Of a DNA stretch of 64,000 nt, positions 58,165 through 64,000 are shown one piece after another; positions within the stretch are counted from its first letter, which is position 1; each line of letters starts with the position of its first letter. Made by a program: the position numbers and the translations under genes. Under the pieces are notes generated by a model. That model saw only the letters and a program-made list of their open reading frames with translations. It did not search any database and was not told the origin of the DNA. The stretch is taken from assembly GCA_963772335.1 (NCBI GenBank), contig CAVYXF010000003.1:620001-684000 (forward strand), in the 5' to 3' direction. Source of the stretch: CAVYXF01 sp963772335. Lineage in GTDB: Bacteria; Pseudomonadota; Alphaproteobacteria; Rhizobiales; Rhodomicrobiaceae.

Positions 58165-60474
58165 ATGACCAGGCACGACACCTCCAACCCCTTCCAGATC
58201 ACCAATGTCAGCCGCCGCGGCGTCCTGAAAGGCTTGGCCGCCGGCGGAGCGCTGGTCCTCGCCGTGCGCATTCCAGGCGCTAGGGCAGCGAACGCCCTCT
58301 ATCCGACGGGCGCCAGCGCTATGCCGAACGGCGTCGTCACCGATCCGAAGGTCTTCGTCTCCATCGCGCCCGATGGCATCGTGACCATCGTTGCTGCGCG
58401 TGCGGAAATGGGCACGGGTGCGGCCCGCACCACGCTGCCGATGATGGTCGCCGACGAACTCGAGGCCGATTGGGCCCGCGTGAAGATCATTCAGGCGCCT
58501 GGCGATGAGAAGACCTACGGCAACCAGGACACCGACGGCTCGCGCTCCGTACGCCACTTCATCCAGCCGATGCGGCTGTGCGGGGCCTCTGCGCGCACGA
58601 TGCTGGAGAACGCCGCCGCCGCCAAATGGAATGTGCCAGTCACCGAAGTCGAAGCGAAGCTTCACGAGGTGGTGCACAAGCCATCCGGGCGCAAGCTCGG
58701 CTATGGCGAGCTCGCGAAGGATGCCGCAGCCCAGCCGGTGCCACCGGCCGACAAGGTGCGGCTCAAGGAGCAGGCCGCCTTCCGCTATATGGGCAAGGGC
58801 AATGTCCGCTTCACCGATCTCATCGACATCACCGTGGGCAAGGCCGTCTATGGCCAGGATATCGTGCTGCCGGGGATGAAATTCGCGGTGATCGCACGGC
58901 CGCCGGTTGTCGGCGGCAAGGTCGCAACGCTCGACTCCAGCGCGGCCGAGAAGGTGCCGGGTGTCGAGAAGATCGTGCAGCTCGAGTCCTCGACCATGCC
59001 GGCCAAGTTCGCCCCGCTCGGCGGCGTCGCCGTCATTGCCAAGAACACCTGGGCGGCGCTCAAGGGTCGTGAGGCCTTGAAGATCACCTGGGATGACGGG
59101 CCCAACGCCAGCTACAACTCGAAAGGCTATCGTGCCCATCTCGAGGAAGCGGTGAGCAAGCCCGGCAAGCTGGAGCGCAATCTAGGCGATGCCGATGCCG
59201 CTCTCGCTTCAGCCGCCAAAGTGGTCAGCAGGGACTATTACGCGCCGCATCTGGCACATGCCGCGATGGAGCCGCCCGCCGCGACGGCTCGCATGCAGAA
59301 CGGCAAATGGGAGGTCTGGGCGCCGGTTCAGAGCCCGGGCGGGACGCATGACGACATCGTCAAAACGCTCGGGGTGGATGGATCGGCTGTCACCCTGCAC
59401 ACGACGCTGCTCGGCGGCGGCTTCGGCCGCAAGTCGAAATGCGACTATGCGCTGGAGGCGGTGCTTCTTTCCAAGGCCATGGACGGCGCGCCGGTTAAGG
59501 TGGTGTGGACGCGCGAGGACGACATCCAGCACGGCTTCTACCACACCGTGACGGTCGAGCGTCTCGAAGCGGGCCTGGACGCAAGCAACAAGGTCGTCGC
59601 CTGGCGGCATCGCAGCGCCGCGCCGAGCTTCATGGCCCTGTTCGTGCCCGATTCGAAGCACCCAGGTAATATCGAGCTGGGGCTCGGCTTGGTTGATGAG
59701 CCGTTCAACGTGCCAAACCTTCGGGTCGAGACTGGTGACGCGCAAGCGCAAATCCGTGTTGGCTGGTTCCGGTCGGTGAATAACGTCGCGCATGCCTGGG
59801 CCGTGCAGTCGTTCATTGCCGAGCTCGCGGCAGAGCTTGGGCGCGATCCGAAGGACATGCTGCTGGAGTTCATCGGTCCGGACCGCATCGTCGATCCGAG
59901 CAAGCAGGTCACCACCGAGTGGTGGAACTACGGCGAGCCGCTCGAGAGCTATCCGATCGAGACCGGCCGGCTGCGCCATGTTGCGGAGCTGGCGGCGCAG
60001 AAGGCGGGATGGGGCAAGACGCTGCCCAAGGGCGAGGGTCTCGGCATTGCCGCGCATCGCTCGTTCGTCAGCTATGTTGCCACCGTCGTGCATGTGAAGG
60101 TGGACGACAAGGGCCAGATCTCCGTGCCACGCGTCGACACGGCCGTCGATTGCGGCTTCTGCGTCAATCCCGAGCGCGCGCGCTCGCAGATCGAAGGCGC
60201 GGCGGTGATGGGGCTGACACTGGCCAAATATGGCGAGATCACCCTCAAGAACGGAGCCGTGGAGCAGAGCAATTTCCACGACTTCCAGCTCGCGCGCATC
60301 AATGAGTTCCCGCTTGAGACCAATGTGCATATCGTCGATCACCCGATCGATGTGCACGCGTCCGGTCTCGGCGAGCCCGGCGTGCCGCCCTTCGCGCCGG
60401 CGCTGTGCAATGCGATCTTTGCCGCGACCGGCAAGCGCATCCGGCAACTGCCGATCGGCGATCAACTCGCCTGA
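58165..60474 (+). CDS. iorB: Molybdenum hydroxylase large subunit (IorB-like), Tat-exported
   Basis: 769 residues from ATG 58165. A twin-arginine signal (NVSRRGVLKGLAAGGALVLAV) indicates periplasmic export, presumably carrying the small subunit along. Molybdopterin-cytosine-dinucleotide binding features include GGGFGRKSKCDYALEAV. The catalytic Glu is in GLGEPGVPPFAPAL, as in isoquinoline 1-oxidoreductase and related periplasmic aldehyde dehydrogenases. It probably hydroxylates an N-heterocycle or oxidises an aldehyde; the substrate cannot be fixed. No dedicated cofactor maturation gene (XdhC-like) lies in the window. A hairpin terminator follows at 60489. Confidence 0.93.
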   Translation: MTRHDTSNPFQITNVSRRGVLKGLAAGGALVLAVRIPGARAANALYPTGASAMPNGVVTDPKVFVSIAPDGIVTIVAARAEMGTGAARTTLPMMVADELEADWARVKIIQAPGDEKTYGNQDTDGSRSVRHFIQPMRLCGASARTMLENAAAAKWNVPVTEVEAKLHEVVHKPSGRKLGYGELAKDAAAQPVPPADKVRLKEQAAFRYMGKGNVRFTDLIDITVGKAVYGQDIVLPGMKFAVIARPPVVGGKVATLDSSAAEKVPGVEKIVQLESSTMPAKFAPLGGVAVIAKNTWAALKGREALKITWDDGPNASYNSKGYRAHLEEAVSKPGKLERNLGDADAALASAAKVVSRDYYAPHLAHAAMEPPAATARMQNGKWEVWAPVQSPGGTHDDIVKTLGVDGSAVTLHTTLLGGGFGRKSKCDYALEAVLLSKAMDGAPVKVVWTREDDIQHGFYHTVTVERLEAGLDASNKVVAWRHRSAAPSFMALFVPDSKHPGNIELGLGLVDEPFNVPNLRVETGDAQAQIRVGWFRSVNNVAHAWAVQSFIAELAAELGRDPKDMLLEFIGPDRIVDPSKQVTTEWWNYGEPLESYPIETGRLRHVAELAAQKAGWGKTLPKGEGLGIAAHRSFVSYVATVVHVKVDDKGQISVPRVDTAVDCGFCVNPERARSQIEGAAVMGLTLAKYGEITLKNGAVEQSNFHDFQLARINEFPLETNVHIVDHPIDVHASGLGEPGVPPFAPALCNAIFAATGKRIRQLPIGDQLA

Positions 60475-60488
60475 CGCCACGAGAGTAT

Positions 60489-60519
60489 CAGGCGGCTCGA
60501 AGCCCTTTCGAGCCGCCTG
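60489..60519 (+). terminator. Hairpin terminator after iorB
   Basis: CAGGCGGCTCGAA (60489-60501) pairs perfectly with TTCGAGCCGCCTG (60507-60519) across a five-base loop, 15 bp after the iorB stop. No T run follows, so it may act as a stabilising 3' stem or a weak terminator. Confidence 0.6.
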
Positions 60520-60691
60520 TCGAAATCGGTGAAAGGCTGAGGGCCTAGTGCTCAAGGCACCGGTGTGGCGTGGCCCCGCAAACTGGAAGAGGTGGCGGGC
60601 CTGATCACGTCTTCTTTCCCCCTGAATGGCGGGAAACGCGGCTGCCGTCCCTCCCCTGACCGACTCCCCACCCGGTCGCCTCCTCGCCACC

Positions 60692-60743
60692 CCCCCGCAT
60701 TACGAAAAATTATGGCGCTGTCCATCATCCCGCAACGTGGCAA
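60692..60743. repeat. 52-bp dispersed repeat, copy 2 (upstream of degP)
   Basis: Same sequence as 57281-57332 with one mismatch, in the same orientation, and about 68 bp before the degP start. It sits in the 336-bp gap after iorB, which contains no gene. The shared position upstream of an exported-enzyme operon and a periplasmic protease suggests a common regulatory role, or two insertions of a small repeat. Confidence 0.7.
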
Positions 60744-60810
60744 TTGCCATATTCCTGGGCATGATCCCGCGCGGGCCCTCTCCCCCCGCGCTTCCGATGG
60801 AGACATGCAT

Positions 60811-62400
60811 ATGACCAACACTCCCGATACCCCCCGCGAGCCGCGCCCCGGCCGCTCCAAATTTAGCCGGCACCTGATCGCCGGCGTTAGCGCCGTGGCG
60901 CTGCTGGCCGGCATCGGCCTCACCCAGATCTCCAATTCCGTGCCGAGCCTCGCCCAGGCGCAGACCACCCAGCAGACCCAGTCCCAGACCCCGATCCAGG
61001 CGCTGCCGAGCTTCGGCGCGTTGGTCGAGCGGGTGAAGCCGGCGGTCGTCTCCGTGCAGGTGGACATCAATCCCGGCACGCGCCTCTCCAGCAATGATGA
61101 CGGCGACGAGCAGCCCGGCCAGAACCCATTCGGCAACGGCCAGAACCCGTTCAAGGGCACGCCGTTCGAACATTTCTTCGACAATTTTGGCAAGGGCCAG
61201 GGCCAGCGCGGCATGCCCGGCACCCCGTTCGGCGGGCGCGGCCAGCACGTGCAGGGCCAGGGCAGCGGCTTCTTCATCACCGCTGACGGCTATCTCGTCA
61301 CCAACAACCACGTGGTCGATGGCGCGACCAAGGTCGATGTCGTGACCGACAGCGGCAAGACCTATCATGCCAAGGTGATCGGCAAAGATCCCAAGACCGA
61401 CCTCGCTCTGATCAAGGTCGACGGCAAGGACGACTTCCCGTTCGTGCAGATGGCGAAGACCATGCCCAAGATCGGCGACTGGGTAATCGCGGTCGGCAAC
61501 CCCTATGGCCTGGGCGGCACGGTCACGGCCGGCATCGTCTCGGCGGAGAACCGCGACATCGGCTCCGGCCCCTATGACGACTTCATTCAGATCGATGCGG
61601 CGGTCAACCGCGGCAATTCCGGCGGCCCGACCTTCAACCTCAATGGTGAGGTGGTCGGCGTCAACACCGCGATCTTCTCGCCCTCCGGCGGCAGTGTTGG
61701 CATCGCCTTTGCGATCCCGACGACCACCGTGCAGTCGGTCATCCCGATGCTGAAGGAGAACGGCCATATCGAGCGCGCCTGGTTAGGGGTGCAGATCCAG
61801 CCGGTCACCGAGGACATCGCCCAGAGCCTCGGCATGGATGAGGCGAAGGGTGCCCTCGTCACCGAGCCGCAGTCGGGCAGCCCGGCGATGAAGGCGGGCC
61901 TCAAGCCTGGTGACGTGATCACCAAGGTCGACGGCAAGCCGGTCGATGACGCCCGCGAGCTCGCCCGCATCATCGGCTCCATGGCGCCCGACACCAAGGC
62001 CGAGCTGACCTATGTGCGGGCCGGCAAAGAGGCTACCCTCGACATCACCCTCGGCACGCTTCAAGACCAGGGCAAGCAGCAGCTGTCCCAGAACGAGAAC
62101 GGCAAGAAGGGCGAGGAGATGGGCGGCAAGCTCGGCCTCTCCGTCGCGCCAGCCTCCAGCGTTCAGGGCAAGGGCGGCGAAGGCCTGGTGGTGATGAATG
62201 TCGATCCGTCCGGCCCGGCCGCCGATACCGGCATCAAGGAGGGCGATGTCATCCTCAAGGTCGGCACGCGCGACATCAACTCGGTGAAGGACTTGCGCCA
62301 GGCGCTCGCCGAAGCCAAGACCAACGGCCGCAACAAGGCCCTCACCCTGATCAAGTCGGGCGACGCCGAGCACTACATCGCATTGCCTGCGGCGGCCTAG
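60811..62400 (+). CDS. degP: Periplasmic Do-family serine protease/chaperone (DegP/DegQ)
   Basis: About 529 residues. ATG 60811 is spaced eight bases from GGAG; ATG 60805 is an alternative. After a positively charged start, a membrane-type signal (HLIAGVSAVALLAGIGL) leads to the trypsin-like domain with the triad His (YLVTNNHVVDG), Asp (KTDLALIKVD) and Ser (NRGNSGGPTFNLNGEVVG). Two PDZ domains follow: one from AWLGVQIQPV with GLKPGDVITKVDGKPV, and one from GLSVAP with GIKEGDVILKVGTRDI. A Gly/Gln/Asn-rich insert before the protease core is the LA-loop region. It degrades or refolds misfolded envelope proteins. The upstream 52-bp repeat may be part of its control. Confidence 0.95.
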   Translation: MTNTPDTPREPRPGRSKFSRHLIAGVSAVALLAGIGLTQISNSVPSLAQAQTTQQTQSQTPIQALPSFGALVERVKPAVVSVQVDINPGTRLSSNDDGDEQPGQNPFGNGQNPFKGTPFEHFFDNFGKGQGQRGMPGTPFGGRGQHVQGQGSGFFITADGYLVTNNHVVDGATKVDVVTDSGKTYHAKVIGKDPKTDLALIKVDGKDDFPFVQMAKTMPKIGDWVIAVGNPYGLGGTVTAGIVSAENRDIGSGPYDDFIQIDAAVNRGNSGGPTFNLNGEVVGVNTAIFSPSGGSVGIAFAIPTTTVQSVIPMLKENGHIERAWLGVQIQPVTEDIAQSLGMDEAKGALVTEPQSGSPAMKAGLKPGDVITKVDGKPVDDARELARIIGSMAPDTKAELTYVRAGKEATLDITLGTLQDQGKQQLSQNENGKKGEEMGGKLGLSVAPASSVQGKGGEGLVVMNVDPSGPAADTGIKEGDVILKVGTRDINSVKDLRQALAEAKTNGRNKALTLIKSGDAEHYIALPAAA

Positions 62401-62433
62401 CTGATCCCCCCGGCAGTAGCCATCGCAGCGGAA

Positions 62434-62463
62434 CGTGGGCTCCCCTGAGAGCCCACGTTTTTT
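62434..62463 (+). terminator. Rho-independent terminator after degP
   Basis: CGTGGGCTC (62434-62442) pairs with GAGCCCACG (62449-62457) around a six-base loop, followed by six T residues. This is the clearest intrinsic terminator in the window. Confidence 0.9.
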
Positions 62464-62512
62464 GTGCGCGCTCTCAGGCTGCCGGCGGTTCGCGCGGCGC
62501 CTGCGCTTCTGC

Positions 62513-62609
62513 CGTCATTGCGAGGGCTGCGAAGCAGACCGAAGCAATCCAGGGCCGCCTGCTCGGAGACCGCTGCCCTGGATTGCTTCGCCTTCGGCTC
62601 GCAATGACG
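62513..62609. repeat. Large extragenic palindrome (CGTCATTGCGAG class)
   Basis: The element begins CGTCATTGCGAG and ends with its complement CTCGCAATGACG; internal arms GAAGCAATCCAGGG and CCCTGGATTGCTTC also pair. About 97 bp in all. Extragenic palindromes of this type are widespread in proteobacterial genomes, including alphaproteobacteria. It lies just past the degP terminator in non-coding DNA. Confidence 0.85.
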
Positions 62610-63168
62610 AACTTCCACGAATGTCAAAGAGCAAACCAAAATCCCCTCGCCGGGCCGCGCCCGCGAGGCTTTCCGTCAGTTCTCTCCCTCAAACTTTTTG
62701 TTGGTCGCTCACCGTAAAGGTTCGCTCCGTAATCGAGGGACTGCGCGGGCGGCCGCTAGGGCCGGTCGCTATGTATGTTTGTGGGTGGCCCTCATGGCCG
62801 CCCGCGCGCGGTGATATTTTGGCCTCCGTCTGCTCCCGCCTTACCATTCTTCGCGTCCCGGACGACACTGTCTCGGCACACGCGAGTGTCCTGGGTATCG
62901 CAACCCAGGAGGGAAGCACACCGGGCCCCTGAATCCGGGTTCGTTACACCCACCGCGAGGCTGACCTCCGTTTCCGGCCAATTTTTCGGGCCTCTAATTC
63001 CGGTCAGCCATGCCCTCGCGTCCTCAGGCACCGCTTCCTTCCCCGACGGTGAGACGGTCTCGAGTGCCCGTGCGTCCCTCAGGGGAAGGAACGGGCCGAG
63101 TGTATGCGCGGGGAAGGGGACCGGGGACAAGTTTGGTGGGGAAAAAAGCGGACATGGTCAATGAGCGC
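62610..63168. other. Non-coding stretch between the palindrome and the TPR-like gene
   Basis: 559 bases. Frames on both strands (for example minus 62792-63130) lack a ribosome-binding site and family signature and look like chance. I see no RNA gene. The repeat gene's 3' end lies at the right. Confidence 0.4.
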
Positions 63169-64000
63169 TTAAGAAAATGACGCTTTCCGCGCCTTCAGCA
63201 GTTCTTCCGCCTTCGCCAGATTTCTCGTCGTCATTTCGGTCTGGTAAACGTCGCTCGAGGTCTCCAATACGGCGAGCGCCGCGCGATAGGCCTCCACCGC
63301 CTCCTCGAGCCGCGCCGTGCCGCTCTCGCGCTCCCCGAGCGTCTGAAGCGCGGCGCCGAGATTGTTCTGCGTCGTCGCCCAGTGCAGCGGCACGCGCTCG
63401 CGCGTCCGCTCCTGGAGCGCCGCGCGATAGGCGGCGACCGCCTCCTCCAGCCGCGCCGTGCCGCTCTCGCGCTCCCCGAGGCTCGCAAGCGCGTTGCCGA
63501 GATTGTTCTGCGTCCTCGCCCATTGGAGCGGCACGCGCTCGCGCGTCCACTCCTGGAGCGCCGCGCGATAGGCGGCGACCGCCTCCTCCAGCCGCGCCGT
63601 GCCGCTCTCGCGCTCCCCGAGGCTCGCAAGCGCGGTGCCGAGATTGTTCTGCGTCGTCGCCCATTGGAGCGGCACGCGCTCGCGCGTCCACTCCTGGAGC
63701 GCCGCGCGATAGGCGGCGACCGCCTCCTCCAGCCGCGCCGTGCCGCTCTCGCGCTCGCCAAGCGTCGCGAAGCGCGTTGCCGAGATTGTTCTGCGTCCCC
63801 GCCCATTCGAGCGGCACGCGCTCGCGCGTCCACTCCTCCAGCGCCGCGCGAAAAGCGGCGACCGCCTCCTCCAGCCGCGCCGTGCCGCTCTCGCGCTCGC
63901 CGAGCGTCCGAAGCGCGGTGCCGAGATTGTTCTGCGTCGTCGCCCAGTCGAGCGGCACGCGCTCGCGCGTCCATCTCCTGCAGCGCCGCGCGATAGGCGG
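63169..64000 (-). pseudogene. TPR-like repeat protein of near-identical 47-residue units, 5' truncated by window, two frameshifts
   Basis: The stop is at 63169-63171 and the gene runs off the right edge. Units of 47 residues (141 bp) share the pattern PLxWAxTQNNLGxALxxLGERESG, TARLEEAVAAYRAAL and QEWTRERV, with unit marks at 63386, 63527, 63668, 63810 and 63951. This is the tandem repeat of the Nephrocystin/TPR_10-like group, probably a protein-interaction solenoid. Units at 63668 and 63810 are 142 bp apart: one extra base near 63769 breaks the frame. A second extra base lies near 63971. A C-terminal cap follows the last unit (TEMTTRNLAKAEELLKARKA). The DNA identity between units makes assembly or read error plausible. 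Confidence 0.75.

Noticed and set aside
59209..60690. 493-residue minus-strand open frame across iorB
   Set aside because: Antisense shadow of a clear molybdenum hydroxylase gene.
62435..62932. 165-residue plus-strand frame
   Set aside because: It starts inside the degP terminator and crosses the extragenic palindrome.
62930..62960. GGTTCG near ACACCC suggesting a tRNA T-arm
   Set aside because: No cloverleaf stems or CCA end could be formed around it.
62792..63130. 112-residue minus-strand frame after degP
   Set aside because: Composition looks like translated non-coding DNA next to an extragenic palindrome; no start signal or domain.
63376..64000. Regular repeats as a CRISPR array
   Set aside because: The 141-bp units translate to TPR-like protein repeats; no spacers.

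Overview
The window reads as chromosomal DNA of a GC-rich alphaproteobacterium, most likely a Hyphomicrobiales (Rhizobiales-like) free-living species. The evidence is a cell-cycle block (ChpT, CtrA, SciP, a FliJ-like protein), an EipA/DUF1134 envelope protein, HWE-type histidine kinases, TRAP and TauABC importers with PQQ and molybdenum oxidoreductases, extragenic palindromes of a type common in this order, and tiny basic proteins resembling ones common in this order. No rRNA, tRNA or CRISPR array was recognised. I cannot name the species.

Layout. 0-5.4 kb: housekeeping (Maf, isochorismatase-like hydrolase, Fe superoxide dismutase, a cNMP-binding/patatin-like protein, NudC). 5.5-16.3 kb: a signalling island with a three-gene operon (two small membrane proteins and a winged-helix-like protein), divergent from a 2097-residue soluble hybrid kinase with eleven near-identical 92-residue double-HAMP units, a GAF domain, a kinase core and three receiver domains. 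This is followed by a second REC-PAS-HWE kinase-REC gene broken by a frameshift. 16.4-23.3 kb: a secreted sugar-dehydrogenase/PEBP fusion, Hsp20-Lon, a LigC-type DNA ligase and a class D beta-lactamase. 23.4-30.1 kb, all minus strand: an HPP protein, tauABC and a TRAP dctPQM set; tauB and dctM each carry one frameshift. 30.4-38.7 kb: large hypothetical envelope proteins, an orphan TAXI receptor, a PPP-type phosphatase, EipA and CysQ. 39-45.5 kb: the chpT / receiver / ctrA / fliJ / yajQ / lipoprotein / DUF488 / sciP block, including a decayed DUF5662 gene. 45.6-50.1 kb: an accessory stretch with an IS1182-type remnant, a TusA-like gene without its cysteine, palindromic repeats and several very small genes. 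50.1-53.8 kb: a CheB-CheR-PAS-HWE kinase fusion with a single-domain receiver. 54-62.4 kb: a PQQ dehydrogenase/cytochrome c pair, an IorAB-type molybdenum hydroxylase and a DegP protease. The right edge holds a TPR-like gene of nearly identical 47-residue repeats, truncated by the window.

An overall oddity is the number of single-base disruptions in otherwise good genes: about 13.72, 25.03, 27.37, 40.26-40.42, 44.17, 46.82, 63.77 and 63.97 kb. Two of them (tauB, dctM) fall in the same octamer GAGTTCGA, where removing one T restores both the frame and a GANTC (CcrM) site. Systematic sequencing error at methylated sites is therefore a serious alternative to genuine gene decay.

Most functional calls rest on motif recognition by eye; start codons were chosen from ribosome-binding sites, overlaps and family conventions.
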